A stretch of 61,194 nt of DNA from Candidatus Zhuqueibacterota bacterium (GCA_029261995.1 JAJDAF010000059.1:1-61194); one strand, 5' to 3'; positions 33,317-43,951 are shown, counted from the first letter of the stretch. Made by a program: numbers and translations. The notes: a model not told the origin generated them from the sequence alone.

Positions 33317-36300
33317 ATGACGCTTCGAATCCTAACAATTTTTCTGTCGATTTTTGTTCTGTTCAATCCTTTCGCCGGTGTTGCCGCATTTTCGCCATCC
33401 GATGGCGACACGACGAAGACTGCCAGAAGCGACTCCGTTGACACCACAGACAAAGAGTGGGACGTCACCGCAGAACATGGTCCGGCCAAAGTCGTGGAAT
33501 TTACCATCGACGAAGGCACATGGATGAATCTCGATGTCAGTCCTGATGGTCGGGAGATCGTGTTTGACCTGCTTGGGGATATCTACCTTATGCCGATTGC
33601 CGGTGGCCAGGCCAGGCCGCTCTCTGACGGTCCTGCTTTTGAGGGACAGCCGCGTTTCAGTCCTGATGACAAGAGCATCAGTTACACCAGCGACCGTGGC
33701 GGCGGGGATAACATCTGGGTCATGAATCGCGACGGTTCAGAGGCGCACGCTGTCACTATGGAGAAATTCCGTCTGCTCAACAATGCCTGCTGGACGCCTG
33801 ACGGGGGCTATCTCGTCGCACGCAAGCATTTTACCAGCGAGCGTTCTCTGGGCGCTGGCGAGATGTGGTTGTACCATATCTCCGGCGGCGAGGGCCTGCA
33901 ACTCACGAAACGCAGAAACGACCAGCAGGATGCCGGCGAGCCATGCGTCTCACCCGATGGCCGTTACGTCTATTTCAGCGAAGATATGAGCCGGGGCGGC
34001 GGCTTTCAATATAACAAGGATCCCAATGGCCAGATTTATGTGATTCGCCGGCTGGACCGTGAGACGGGCAAGATTGAAAACATCATCAGCGGCGCGGGGG
34101 GCGCTGTCCGGCCGCAAGTTTCTCCCGATGGCAAGTATCTGGCATTTGTGCGCCGGGTCCGCACCAAGAGCGTGCTCTACATTCATGATTTGGAGAGCGG
34201 TGAACAATGGCCGGTGTACGATCAACTGAGCAAAGATCAGCAGGAAACCTGGGCCATTTTTGGTGTTTACCCAAACTACGCCTGGACCCCTGACAGCAAG
34301 GATCTTGTTTTCTGGGCAAAGGGTCACATCTGGCGTATCCAGACGGAAAGCAAGCAAGTGGCGCAGATCCCGTTCACGGTCAACGTCAAACAGACCATCA
34401 CGGAGGCCGTACGCTTTCAACAAACGGTGAGCCCGGATTCTTTTGATGTCAAGATGGTTCGCCATGTCACCACTTCACCGGATGGTAAGTGGCTCGTGTT
34501 CAGCGCGGTGGGGCATCTCTGGAAGAAAGCCTTGCCCAATGGCACATGTCAGCGCCTGACCAACGACAACCATTTCGAACAATGGCCGTCCTTCAGTCCG
34601 GATGGCCGCTGGCTGGTGTACACGACCTGGAGCGATAATGCGCTGGGTAGCGTCTTCAAGATAAGAATCGATGGCAGGAAGAAGCAGAAGCTGACGAATC
34701 GCAAGGGCTATTATCGAACCCCCGCGTTTTCTTCCGCCGGCGACAAAATAGTCTACAGACGTACCAGAGGCAATAGCCTGCTTGGCTTTACTCATGGCGT
34801 CAATCCCGGTTTATACTGGATGTCAGCGGACGGCGGGCCAGAGCACCTCATCACTGACACGGGTCGCGAGCCACGATTCAACCGCAAGGGCGACCGCATC
34901 TATTACCTGTCCGGTGGCGGCCTGGAGAAGGCATATAGAAGCATCAGGCTGGATGGCGGCGATGAGCAGTCGCATTTCACGCTCAAATATGTCAATCATA
35001 TTGTGCCAAGCCCGGATGAAAACTGGGTCGCATTTACCGAGCTGTTCAATGCCTATATTGCGCCGTTTCCAAAAACGGGCAAGGCGTTTGACCTGAATTC
35101 GAACACCAAAGCCATGCCGGTCAAGAAAATCACGCGCGATGCTGGCAGCTACCTGCATTGGTCAGGTGACGGCAAGAAACTGCATTGGACTATCGGCCCG
35201 GAGTATTTCACAAGAGAGTTGCGGGATTCCTTCGAGTTCGTTGCCGGCGCCGCGGACAGCATTCCGCCCCCGGACAGCGCAGGGGCAGCAATCGGATTGA
35301 GATTGAAAACAGACGCGCCATCAGGAAAACTGGCTCTGACCGGGGCTCGACTCATTACCATGAACGGTGATGAGGTCATCGAGCGCGGCACAATCGTGGT
35401 GGAACAGAATCGCATCGTTGCGGTTGGAGCGGCAGATGCTGTAAAGGTGCCGGGAGACGCCACGGTCATCGATATGCGGGGTAAAACCATCATGCCAGGC
35501 CTGGTTGACGTGCATGCGCATGCCAGGCATTTTGGTTCCGGATTGATACCGCAGCAGAGTTGGGCGTACTATGCCAATCTGGCCTATGGCGTGACCACCA
35601 TGCATGACCCCTCTGCCACAACGGAGACCGTGTTCACCATGTCCGAAATGGTCAAAGCCGGCGAGATGACCGGACCGCGGGTCTTTTCTACCGGCACGAT
35701 TCTGTACGGCGCTGATGGCGATTTCAAGGCTGTTGTCAACAGTCTTGAAGATGCCCGCTCCCACTTGAGGCGTCTGCAGGCCGTCGGAGCGTTCTCGGTG
35801 AAAAGCTACAATCAGCCACGGCGCAACCAGCGCCAGCAGGTACTGAAAGCCGCCCGTGAATACCGGATGAATGTCTACCCCGAAGGCGGATCGTTTTTCT
35901 ATCATAACATGTCCATGGTCATCGACGGCCATTCGGGCATCGAGCATTCGATTCCCATCGCCCCGCTGTATCAGGACGTTCTCCGGCTTTGGTCCGCCAG
36001 TGAAGTCGGGTACACGCCGACCCTGGCAGTCGCATACGGCGGCATTTGGGGAGAGAATTACTGGTACCAGAAATCAAAGGTCTGGGAAAAGCAGAGACTG
36101 CTCAACTTCACACCCCGGCCGCTCATCGACGCGCGCTCCCGGCGCCGAATGATGATTCCGGACGATGACTTCGGCCACATCAGCATTGCGAAGGCTGCCA
36201 AGGCTTTGCTGGATGCCGGGGGCCGGGTTCAGCTCGGCAGCCACGGCCAATTGCAGGGGCTCGGCGCGCACTGGGAGTTATGGATGCTGGCGCAGGGCGG

Positions 36301-36637
36301 CATGACGTCTTTGGAGGCGATAAGAGCGGCGACCCTGGATGGCGCCCACTATCTCGGAATGCAGGAAAGTCTCGGCTCCCTGCAATCCGGCAAGCTTGCG
36401 GATCTGATTGTGATGGAAAAGAATCCGTTGCAAGATATCCAGAACACGGAGTCCATTGTCTACGTCATGAAGAATGGTCGTCTGTACGATGCGGAGTCCA
36501 TGAATGAGATCGGCAATCATGACCGCAAACGCGGCCCGTTCTATTGGGAGAATCCGAAAACCAACGATGCGTTTGTCTGGAAGGGAGATGGCGTTGGGTT
36601 TGGTGAGGTTCAGTGCGGATGCGTTGGCAGGCAGTGA
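33317..36637 (+). CDS. Secreted TolB/WD40-like propeller fused to an amidohydrolase
   Basis: About 1106 aa. Signal peptide (LTIFLSIFVLFNPFAGVAA). Residues ~60-640 hold repeated TolB/PD40-type blades (SPDGREIVF, SPDDKSISYTSDRGG, SPDGRWLVYT, SPDENWVAFT). The C-terminal ~430 residues are an amidohydrolase: GKTIMPGLVDVHAHARH (metal HxH), VKSYNQP (possible bridging Lys), GIEHSIP, and ATLDGAHYLGMQESLGSLQSGKLADLIV. This architecture is common in FCB and other bacteria; a periplasmic/extracellular peptidase-like hydrolase is likely. The start at 33317 has GGAGG. Confidence 0.92.
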   Translation: MTLRILTIFLSIFVLFNPFAGVAAFSPSDGDTTKTARSDSVDTTDKEWDVTAEHGPAKVVEFTIDEGTWMNLDVSPDGREIVFDLLGDIYLMPIAGGQARPLSDGPAFEGQPRFSPDDKSISYTSDRGGGDNIWVMNRDGSEAHAVTMEKFRLLNNACWTPDGGYLVARKHFTSERSLGAGEMWLYHISGGEGLQLTKRRNDQQDAGEPCVSPDGRYVYFSEDMSRGGGFQYNKDPNGQIYVIRRLDRETGKIENIISGAGGAVRPQVSPDGKYLAFVRRVRTKSVLYIHDLESGEQWPVYDQLSKDQQETWAIFGVYPNYAWTPDSKDLVFWAKGHIWRIQTESKQVAQIPFTVNVKQTITEAVRFQQTVSPDSFDVKMVRHVTTSPDGKWLVFSAVGHLWKKALPNGTCQRLTNDNHFEQWPSFSPDGRWLVYTTWSDNALGSVFKIRIDGRKKQKLTNRKGYYRTPAFSSAGDKIVYRRTRGNSLLGFTHGVNPGLYWMSADGGPEHLITDTGREPRFNRKGDRIYYLSGGGLEKAYRSIRLDGGDEQSHFTLKYVNHIVPSPDENWVAFTELFNAYIAPFPKTGKAFDLNSNTKAMPVKKITRDAGSYLHWSGDGKKLHWTIGPEYFTRELRDSFEFVAGAADSIPPPDSAGAAIGLRLKTDAPSGKLALTGARLITMNGDEVIERGTIVVEQNRIVAVGAADAVKVPGDATVIDMRGKTIMPGLVDVHAHARHFGSGLIPQQSWAYYANLAYGVTTMHDPSATTETVFTMSEMVKAGEMTGPRVFSTGTILYGADGDFKAVVNSLEDARSHLRRLQAVGAFSVKSYNQPRRNQRQQVLKAAREYRMNVYPEGGSFFYHNMSMVIDGHSGIEHSIPIAPLYQDVLRLWSASEVGYTPTLAVAYGGIWGENYWYQKSKVWEKQRLLNFTPRPLIDARSRRRMMIPDDDFGHISIAKAAKALLDAGGRVQLGSHGQLQGLGAHWELWMLAQGGMTSLEAIRAATLDGAHYLGMQESLGSLQSGKLADLIVMEKNPLQDIQNTESIVYVMKNGRLYDAESMNEIGNHDRKRGPFYWENPKTNDAFVWKGDGVGFGEVQCGCVGRQ

Positions 36638-36727
36638 AGGTGAGTTGCAAGGATGCCCGTTTTGAAATAAGAAATCCGTTTCATGGCAAGAAATGAAGTC
36701 ATCAGCAACATCAAACTAGGAGGAAAT

Positions 36728-37555
36728 TTGCGAAAGCTAGTCTTACTTCTATCGATAGGTTTGAGTCAAACCCTTTTTGCGCAGTCAGTCCCCTATGGTT
36801 ACAACTCGGAAGCGGGAAAGTACTTCGATGTTGGAAACAACACGAAACTGTACTATGAAATCTATGGCGAAGGTGCTCCTCTGCTGATACTTCATGGCGG
36901 CGTGTTTGGCTACATAGATGAGTTCGAGTTTTTAATCCCCAAGCTTGCTGAAAAGTATCGGGTTATCTGCCTGGCAACCCGCGGACATGTTAAGTCTGAT
37001 ATCGGGCATGAGCCATATACTTATGAACAAAGAGCAAGTGATGCACTTAAGCTTATTCATCTTTTGGGTCTAAAAAGGGTCACAGTCATTGGCTTCAGTG
37101 ACGGTGGATTTGCCGCCTATAAACTGGCTGCCATTCATCCTGATGTGGTAGAGAAAATGGTGGTTATGGGCGCCGGCGATGACCCTCCTAAAGCGGAACC
37201 CGGGACGAGTTCCTACTCTGCGGATAGCCTGATGAAGAAATATGGTGAGCATTTCGAGAAAAGAGTGGCCAACATGCCTGAACCCGACCGCTGGGATGAA
37301 AGCCTGAAGATGCTGAACGATCTTTACAATAATAGTGCTGTAAGCGAAGAAACCTTGAAACAGATCAAATGCCCGGTATTGGTGATGAGCGGCGATGCGG
37401 ATGAGTACTCAAGTCCGGAAACATGTTTGGCAGCCCATCGATTTTTGCCAGACTCGCGTCTTTCTATTATCCCCGGTTGCGGCCACGTGATTCTGTATTG
37501 CAATTTCCCTGCTGTATGGGAATCAATGAAATTATTCCTAGGATATGAAGATTGA
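36728..37555 (+). CDS. Secreted alpha/beta hydrolase
   Basis: About 275 aa. Best start is a TTG at 36728, 4 bases after AGGAGG; it yields a clean signal peptide (RKLVLLLSIGLSQTLFAQ). An in-frame ATG at 36683 would put charged residues in front. Oxyanion region LHGG, nucleophile elbow GFSDGG, acid in SGDADEY, and the His in PGCGHV complete the triad. The substrate is unknown. It follows the amidohydrolase gene by ~90 bp and is possibly co-transcribed. Confidence 0.85.
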   Translation: MRKLVLLLSIGLSQTLFAQSVPYGYNSEAGKYFDVGNNTKLYYEIYGEGAPLLILHGGVFGYIDEFEFLIPKLAEKYRVICLATRGHVKSDIGHEPYTYEQRASDALKLIHLLGLKRVTVIGFSDGGFAAYKLAAIHPDVVEKMVVMGAGDDPPKAEPGTSSYSADSLMKKYGEHFEKRVANMPEPDRWDESLKMLNDLYNNSAVSEETLKQIKCPVLVMSGDADEYSSPETCLAAHRFLPDSRLSIIPGCGHVILYCNFPAVWESMKLFLGYED

Positions 37556-38152
37556 GGAAGACAAGAAGAATCATCATTTAGAGCAGAAAGCAGTTATCCC
37601 GGTCCAAGGGGACTATCCCACAGGGCCCGGCCATGTAGTTTCTTTCTCGAAACTAAACACGGATTGCATCACCCCCAATGGGCCAGAAGTATAACCGGAA
37701 GTCGAACCGCCGAAACAAGACAGCAGTTTGGCCCGCTTGGGATTTATCGCCGTGCTACTCCTTCGAATCGCATCCGGCCAGCACGCTATTCAACATGGTG
37801 TAGTGCTTTTCTGCCTACTCAACGCAGGCAACATCAAGCTAAAGCCCACACTCCTATCTGTTCCCCGCAACAAACGTTCAGGACGCTTGTCTAATTTGGA
37901 CAGCGAAATCCGAAGTAGCCAATTGCCCGACTGACAAAACCCTGTTGATGGATAGATGTACAGCGGCACTTGATCATCGGTTCATATTTTGACCAACCAA
38001 ACCCTGTGTCAGAGTTCGCTTATTTGGAAATCATCACACTAGCTTAGAAAGTTTTCATATCCAACAAACTAGAATGCCTGCCACAAGTGAAGGTGCAACC
38101 TTCTTTCAACTCTCCGGTCTGATGGAGACACAATATAACCTGGGAGACTCAA
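37556..38152 (+). other. Intergenic region with a decayed R1-like repeat
   Basis: No gene is supported. 37590-37715 contains CCATGTAGTTTC, ACACGGATTGCATCACCCCCAATGG and GGAAGTCGAACCG, which echo blocks of repeat R1. This marks the rightmost trace of the repeat family. The remainder is featureless; a GGGAG ribosome site for the permease lies at its end. Confidence 0.4.
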
Positions 38153-40525
38153 GTGTTTAAGAATCTACTCCGTCTCGGATGGCGCAATCTAAAGAAAGAG
38201 AAGCTCGCCTCAGGGATGAACCTTGTTGGTTTGTCTGTGGCCATAGCGGTTTGCCTAACTGTATTTACCTTTGTCAAGATCTTTGTGACTGTTGATCAGT
38301 TTCATGAGAAAGGCGACAATATTTTTCTCGTTCAATCCGTCATTGAGCGTGATGAACAAAGATCAACGTGGGCGAAAACACCGATGCCCCTTGGACCGGC
38401 CCTGGCCTCTCAGTCTCAGGGTATAAAGAATGCAGTACGGTTCCATCGTGGCTCGGGAAAAGTTCAGTTCGATGACAAAGTTTTTGTGGAAGGCGTGTGG
38501 TTTGCGGATCCACAGTTTCTCAATGTTTTCAGTTTTGATTTGAAGCTTGGCAACCCGGACGACTTGCACCGCAAAGATGCCATCATTCTTTCTTCGGAAA
38601 CCGCAGAACGCATATTTGGTGATGAAAATCCCCTGGGCAAACCGCTAACAATCACCCTCAACAACCGCGATGTGCACCGCTTTGTTGTGAAAGGCGTGGC
38701 GGCGCCTTTTAATCAGGCTGCGAGTTTCGAATTTTCCTTGATAACACAGCTCGACAACTTATGGGCAGCGATCGATGAGAAAGAGGACCAGTGGGATTTT
38801 TTTACCACCGCCACCTTTGTTGAAGTTGAGCATCCTGCTGTTCTTGAAGAAATAAAAGCCGGGATGAGCCAATACATCGCGCCACAAAATGCTGCAACAG
38901 AAGATTGGCAGGTACAGTCCTTTCGTTTTGAGAATCTCAAGACAATGTCCAAGAACCGTGAAAATGTAAGAGCCAGATTTTATGGTGGACAAAACATCGC
39001 AGGCCTTGTGGTCCTTCTACTGATTGCAGGTTTTATCTTTACGCTTGCCTGCGTAAACTATACCAATATTGCCATTGCCTCTTCAGCGCGCAGGAGTAAA
39101 GAAATTGGTATGCGCAAAGTTCTCGGTGGCAAAAGAAGTCAACTTATTGCACAGTTTTTAGGTGAAAATGTAATTGTCTGTTTTGGGGCTTTGGTCACAG
39201 GCGTTCTACTGGCAAATTATTTTCTATTGCCCTCGTTTAATCAGTTGTTTGAAGGGCCTAACCTATATCTAGATCTGTCCAACTCAGTTTCTACCTGGCT
39301 CATGTTGGGCAGTCTGCTTGTTCTTACCTCCGTCATCTCGGGCGCGTATCCTGCGATGTATATCTCTTCATTTCAAACCGCTTCAATATTTCGGAGTTCA
39401 AGCCGCATCAAAAGACGAAATATTTTTATGCGCATACTCCTGACATTTCAGTTTGTTCTGACGCTTATTACCATCAGTGCCAGCTTAATTCTTAGATCGA
39501 ATAATGTCTATCTCTCTCAACTGGATTGGGGCTATGCAAAAGAAGGGGTTTACGTGCTGGAATTGGAACAGCCGGAACAATACGCACCCATGCGCGACTT
39601 TCTACTCCAGCAACCTGACGTACAAAAGATTGCCGGGTCGCAAGGCCATATCACTGGTAATGGTTTCAGTGTCGGAGCTGTAAAGCACGAAGGCAAAGCA
39701 AAAGACGCACTGAATCTAAATGTAGGATTTGATTATCTGGAGGCGCTGGACATTCACAAAAAGGAGGGCCGCTTCTTTGATGAATCTTATGGCACTGATA
39801 AAGATGAAGCTGTTGTCGTCAATGAGCAATTTGTGATGATGATGGGCTGGGAAGAACCTGTTGGCAAAATCATAACGTTTGAAAACAATGATTATCGAGT
39901 CATCGGTGTCACGGAAAATTTCATTACACAGCATTTTACAAATCTTGTGCGTCCGATTTTCATGCTCTTATCACCGGAGGAGACTTATCGGAATATCATT
40001 ATTCGATTCAACACGGATGAGCCGCGGAATCTGGTGACTGCAACAACTGCTGAATGGAAGCGTGTTTTTCCGGCTGCCGTTTTTAATGGCTATTTTCAAG
40101 CAAATGTCTTTGTGAGAAATGAGAATGAAGATCAGAATGTTGTCCTGGTCTTTTCATTTGCTGCAAGTATGGCCCTGCTCATATCCTGCATGGGACTTTT
40201 TGGACTGGCCAGCCAGTTCTTAAATCGGCGTATGCGAGAGATTGGCGTGCGCAAAGTCCTGGGCGCGACGATGTCCAATCTTTTCAGGGTCATCAATAAG
40301 GGCTTTTTGCTCCAACTGGCATGCGCTTCAATTATCGCTGCTCCAGCAAGTTATTTTCTGATGAATCTCCTGCTGGATAATGTGTACGCGCAACATATGA
40401 CACTTGGTATTTCACAAATCATCATCAGCTGTCTCGTCGTTGTCGTGACGACCGTAACAACGATTACCTTCGTAATGCGAAGGGCCTATTCACTTCCTGT
40501 GACCGAGGTTTTACGGGAGGAATAA
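38153..40525 (+). CDS. FtsX/MacB-type ABC transporter permease
   Basis: 790 aa, GTG start with GGGAG upstream. N-terminal membrane helix (LVGLSVAIAVCLTVFTFVKIF), MacB-like periplasmic core domain, then FtsX domain helices (GLVVLLLIAGFIFTLACVNYTNIAIASSARRSKEIGMRKVLGG). A second such half follows, with VFSFAASMALLISCMGLFGLASQFLNRRMREIGVRKVLGA. This is the duplicated form common in FCB bacteria, probably exporting or transducing via an ATPase encoded elsewhere. No ATPase gene is adjacent. It stands alone on the plus strand before the minus-strand operon. Confidence 0.93.
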   Translation: MFKNLLRLGWRNLKKEKLASGMNLVGLSVAIAVCLTVFTFVKIFVTVDQFHEKGDNIFLVQSVIERDEQRSTWAKTPMPLGPALASQSQGIKNAVRFHRGSGKVQFDDKVFVEGVWFADPQFLNVFSFDLKLGNPDDLHRKDAIILSSETAERIFGDENPLGKPLTITLNNRDVHRFVVKGVAAPFNQAASFEFSLITQLDNLWAAIDEKEDQWDFFTTATFVEVEHPAVLEEIKAGMSQYIAPQNAATEDWQVQSFRFENLKTMSKNRENVRARFYGGQNIAGLVVLLLIAGFIFTLACVNYTNIAIASSARRSKEIGMRKVLGGKRSQLIAQFLGENVIVCFGALVTGVLLANYFLLPSFNQLFEGPNLYLDLSNSVSTWLMLGSLLVLTSVISGAYPAMYISSFQTASIFRSSSRIKRRNIFMRILLTFQFVLTLITISASLILRSNNVYLSQLDWGYAKEGVYVLELEQPEQYAPMRDFLLQQPDVQKIAGSQGHITGNGFSVGAVKHEGKAKDALNLNVGFDYLEALDIHKKEGRFFDESYGTDKDEAVVVNEQFVMMMGWEEPVGKIITFENNDYRVIGVTENFITQHFTNLVRPIFMLLSPEETYRNIIIRFNTDEPRNLVTATTAEWKRVFPAAVFNGYFQANVFVRNENEDQNVVLVFSFAASMALLISCMGLFGLASQFLNRRMREIGVRKVLGATMSNLFRVINKGFLLQLACASIIAAPASYFLMNLLLDNVYAQHMTLGISQIIISCLVVVVTTVTTITFVMRRAYSLPVTEVLREE

Positions 40526-40607
40526 AGGTGAGGAAGGGACCTCCCGGGTGTTCAAGATTGAGCGCAGCAATACTGGAAGTCGAGGCCTGAGGACAAACAG
40601 GGCCTGA

Positions 40608-41315
40608 TCAGTTCGCGCCTGACAGCGCCTGCTCCACAATCTCGCCAGCCAGCAGATAAAGGGGATTGAAAATCGGGATGGGCAAAGTCACGCCTTCCAG
40701 AACATTACCGATTTCCGTGCAGCCTGCAACAACGCAGACTGGATGAAAGCTGGCGAGGGACTCGATGGCGTCCAGCATCTTTGTTCGATTCGCGGCAGTG
40801 CAGCCGCTGGCCTTAATCCCATTTTCCCCATAAATGGCCGTCATAACCAGATTCTCCTGAACATCACTCTCCGGGATAAGCAACTCGAACTTGCTGAGGT
40901 AGCGCTGAAACAGATTTGCTTTGATGGACCCTGTGGTGGCCAGCAACGCCATGGACTGGCCAGGTCGAAAGTTCGTTTCGAGGCGGTTTGCAAGCAGTTG
41001 CAGCATGTTTATGACAGGAATCGTAACGACACTCTGGAGGTCATCAATGAAGTGGTGGGCCGTGTTGCAGGGGATGGCGAGCAGGTCCGCGCCCCACTTT
41101 GCCAGTTGTTTGACGGAATCCTGCATCATGGGCACAGGCGAAGGGCCGGTTCCCAGGATACTTTTCGTGCGGTCCGGAATCTGTGGGCGACTATCGACGA
41201 GAAGCCGGATATGGTCCTGCTCCACCCTGGCGGGCGTTCTGGCCAAAATCTTACTCATCAATTCGATGGTGGACTGGGGTCCCATGCCACCCAGAATGCC
41301 GACTGTTTTAGGCAC
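40608..41315 (-). CDS. Aspartate/glutamate racemase-family protein
   Basis: 235 aa. VGILGGMGPQST start, first catalytic Cys in AIPCNTAHHF and second in VVAGCTEIGNV, as in cofactor-independent Asp/Glu (broad amino-acid) racemases. It could supply a D-amino acid for the cell wall. Last gene in the minus-strand run that begins at 48105; a 33-bp gap separates it from apt. Confidence 0.92.
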   Translation of the reverse strand: MPKTVGILGGMGPQSTIELMSKILARTPARVEQDHIRLLVDSRPQIPDRTKSILGTGPSPVPMMQDSVKQLAKWGADLLAIPCNTAHHFIDDLQSVVTIPVINMLQLLANRLETNFRPGQSMALLATTGSIKANLFQRYLSKFELLIPESDVQENLVMTAIYGENGIKASGCTAANRTKMLDAIESLASFHPVCVVAGCTEIGNVLEGVTLPIPIFNPLYLLAGEIVEQALSGAN

Positions 41316-41348
41316 AGAATTTTTGACTCACTTTGCTGGCGGTCCGTG

Positions 41349-41873
41349 TCACTCCCTGTCGTAGTCCACGATGGAGAAAACCTCGTGGCCCGCAAGCTTT
41401 TCACGCCCGCCCAGGAATGACAGCTCGATGACGAATGCCAGGCCCACAATCTCACCTTGCAGCTCCTTGATCAGGTTGCAGGTTGCCAGAGCCGTGCCAC
41501 CGGTGGCGAGCAAATCATCCACGATTAGAATTCTCTCTCCGGGAGCAATGGCATCCGTGTGGACTTCCAGGCTATCCGTGCCATACTCCAGCTCGTATTC
41601 CTCCGCAATTTTCTCTGCGGGCAGTTTTCCAGGCTTTCTGATGGGCACAAAGCCGACATTCCAATTGTAGGCCAGCACCGTGCCGAAAATGAAACCGCGT
41701 GACTCCATGCCAACGACTTTGTCTATCTTCTCGTCCTGAAAGCGCGAAGCAATCACATCTATTGATTCGCGGAATGCCGGACCATTTTTTAGCAAGGTGG
41801 TGATGTCCTTAAAGCCGATGCCTTTCTTGGGGAAATCCTGCACATTGCGAATATGATTTCGAAGTTCGGACAT
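41349..41873 (-). CDS. apt: Adenine phosphoribosyltransferase
   Basis: 174 aa. Salvages adenine to AMP with PRPP. PRPP-binding signature ILIVDDLLATGGTALA and GMESRGFIFG are intact; length normal. Confidence 0.97.
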   Translation of the reverse strand: MSELRNHIRNVQDFPKKGIGFKDITTLLKNGPAFRESIDVIASRFQDEKIDKVVGMESRGFIFGTVLAYNWNVGFVPIRKPGKLPAEKIAEEYELEYGTDSLEVHTDAIAPGERILIVDDLLATGGTALATCNLIKELQGEIVGLAFVIELSFLGGREKLAGHEVFSIVDYDRE

Positions 41874-41890
41874 GTCTTTATCCTCGAGAG

Positions 41891-42166
41891 TTAGAATGTG
41901 ATTTCAAAGGCGTCATACTCGCCGGTCGGCGGTTTCTCTTCCACAACGAGGTTCGCGATTTTCGAGAAGGCCGGGCCGGAAGATACGGCTGCTTGCAACT
42001 CATTTAATTGCTCTCTGCTGCCTTCCGCCTCGATTTCGACGGAGCCGCTTGCCAAATTGCGCACGTGACCGACAACGCCGATGCGCTGGGCTCGCTGCTG
42101 TACAAACCAGCGAAATCCGACACCCTGAACCCTGCCCTCGACTGTTATTCTGACACCGTGTTTCAT
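41891..42166 (-). CDS. acyP: Acylphosphatase
   Basis: 91 aa. Hydrolyses carboxyl-phosphate bonds. GRVQGVGFRWFVQQRA with the phosphate-binding loop and catalytic Arg, and GHVRNLASGSVEIEAEG with the catalytic Asn. The ATG overlaps the upstream stop (ATGA), implying coupling to the LOG-like gene. Confidence 0.94.
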   Translation of the reverse strand: MKHGVRITVEGRVQGVGFRWFVQQRAQRIGVVGHVRNLASGSVEIEAEGSREQLNELQAAVSSGPAFSKIANLVVEEKPPTGEYDAFEITF

Positions 42167-42621
42167 TGTAACTGCGCGAACGCGAGTGACACGGCTTCAT
42201 CCGGAGTGGTTGCCCGCAGGATTTCCTGACTAACATCCCAGGTTTCGAGACCGATGACGGATACCCCGAATTTCAGACCAAAGGCGATCTCCGACAACGT
42301 GCCAAACTGCCCGCCCACGGCAATCAAGACGTCTGACGAGCGTGCGATGATCACGTTTCTTGCGTCGTTCAGCCCGGTTGGCAAGGCGATAGTGACATAG
42401 GGGTTGGCGCTGCGCTTGTCCGTTCCCGGCAACAAGCCGATGGTCATGCCGCCGGCTTCGCTCGCGCCTTTGCAGGCGGCCTGCATCACGCCGCCCTGGC
42501 CACAGCACAAGAGAACACCACCTTGGGCAGCGATTCCACTTCCCACACGATATGCGAGCGTTTCGATTGCGGTATCACAGCTCCCGGCGCCGATAACGCC
42601 GATTATAGCCTGACGGCTCAT
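42163..42621 (-). CDS. LOG-like / TIGR00725 family protein
   Basis: 152 aa. Rossmann-like fold: IGVIGAGSCDTA, LLCCGQGGVMQAACKGA, TIGLLPGTD, and AVGGQFGTLSEIAFGLK (the GGxGTxxE motif of the LOG/lysine-decarboxylase-like superfamily). Related proteins are nucleotide 5'-monophosphate hydrolases or nucleotide binders; the actual substrate is unknown. Confidence 0.85.
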   Translation of the reverse strand: MSRQAIIGVIGAGSCDTAIETLAYRVGSGIAAQGGVLLCCGQGGVMQAACKGASEAGGMTIGLLPGTDKRSANPYVTIALPTGLNDARNVIIARSSDVLIAVGGQFGTLSEIAFGLKFGVSVIGLETWDVSQEILRATTPDEAVSLAFAQLQ

Positions 42622-43917
42622 CTAAGGAGTGAGACGATGCATGAGTCTCGGAAAAGGAATCGTTTCTCTAACATGGCTGAGCCCACAGATCCAGGAAACC
42701 GCACGCTCGATGCCCATGCCGAATCCCGCATGCGGTACCGTGCCATAGCGGCGAAGATCGAGGTACCACTCGAACGCTTCAGCCGGCAGCTCATGCTCTT
42801 TGATTTTGGCCTCGAGCACGCTCAGATCATCCTCGCGCTGGCCGCCTCCAATAATTTCGCCATAGCCCTCCGGCGCCAGCACATCCACGCACAAGGCCTT
42901 GGATGGATCATCAGGATCATTCTTCATATAAAAAGCTTTGATGGCGGCCGGGTATCGATGCACCATCACCGGCTTGTCAAAGGCCTCCGAAATAACGGTT
43001 TCATCTGCTCCACCGAAGTCACTGCCATACTCGAATTCGACTTCCTTTTCTTTCAGGATTGCCGCGGCATCATCATAGCTAAGTCGCGGGAACGGCTTGA
43101 CGACCTTTGCGAGCGCTTCCGTATTGCGTTCGAGTTTCTCCAATTCAGGGCGCCGGTTGTCGAGAACCCGCTTGACAATGTAGCTGATGAAATCCTCGGC
43201 AAGCTCCATGTCGCCGTTCAGGTCCATGTAAGCAACTTCGGGTTCAATCATCCAGAACTCGGTCAGGTGGCGCCGGGTCTTGGATTTCTCCGCGCGAAAC
43301 GTGGGGCCAAAACAGTAGGCTTTGCCAAATGCCATGGCCCCGGCTTCCATATAGAGTTGGCCGCTTTGGGTAAGATATGCTTTCGAGCCAAAATACTCCG
43401 TCTCAAACAGCGTGCTTGTGCCTTCGCAGGCATTGGGAGTGAAAACTGGAGCGTCCACGAGGGTAAAGCCGCGGCCATCGAAAAAGTCCCTGCACGCGCC
43501 AACGATCTCATGTCGAATGCGCAGAATCGCATGCTGTCTGGATGAGCGCAGCCAGAGGTGGCGATGGTCCATCAAAAAGGTTGTGCCGTGTTCTTTTGGT
43601 GTAATCGGGTAATCCTGAGCCACCTGGTCAACCTGCAGGTCTGTTACCTGGAGTTCGAATCCGCCTGCGGAGCGCTTGTCTTCCGCAACAGTTCCCACAA
43701 CCGTGATGGACGATTCCTGTGTGATTTCCTCGCAGCGTTGAAACAACACTTCGCTGACACTGCCCTTGAACACCACCGCCTGAATGAGTCCGGTGCCATC
43801 TCTGACCTGTAGAAACCAAAGTTTGCCGCTTGAGCGCTTGTTGTAAAGCCAACCTGTAACTGCCACTTCCTTGCCGGCGTGGTCGGCGATGTCTCCGATA
43901 TAGACTTTTTCTGCCAT
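42622..43917 (-). CDS. asnS: Asparaginyl-tRNA synthetase
   Basis: 431 aa class IIb synthetase. N-terminal OB fold ([29 protein letters not shown]), motif 2 region ([25 protein letters not shown]) and motif 3 ([15 protein letters not shown]). The presence of AsnRS means Asn-tRNA can be charged directly. It ends one base before the LOG-like gene start. Confidence 0.97.
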   Translation of the reverse strand: MAEKVYIGDIADHAGKEVAVTGWLYNKRSSGKLWFLQVRDGTGLIQAVVFKGSVSEVLFQRCEEITQESSITVVGTVAEDKRSAGGFELQVTDLQVDQVAQDYPITPKEHGTTFLMDHRHLWLRSSRQHAILRIRHEIVGACRDFFDGRGFTLVDAPVFTPNACEGTSTLFETEYFGSKAYLTQSGQLYMEAGAMAFGKAYCFGPTFRAEKSKTRRHLTEFWMIEPEVAYMDLNGDMELAEDFISYIVKRVLDNRRPELEKLERNTEALAKVVKPFPRLSYDDAAAILKEKEVEFEYGSDFGGADETVISEAFDKPVMVHRYPAAIKAFYMKNDPDDPSKALCVDVLAPEGYGEIIGGGQREDDLSVLEAKIKEHELPAEAFEWYLDLRRYGTVPHAGFGMGIERAVSWICGLSHVRETIPFPRLMHRLTP

Positions 43918-43951
43918 CAGTGTCGTTCCTGTTTTCTAGATTGGGGTGAAC

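Noticed and set aside
37728-37934. 68-codon plus-strand frame with hydrophobic N-terminus
   Set aside because: No ribosome site, and the start of the frame follows a decayed repeat; nothing supports translation.
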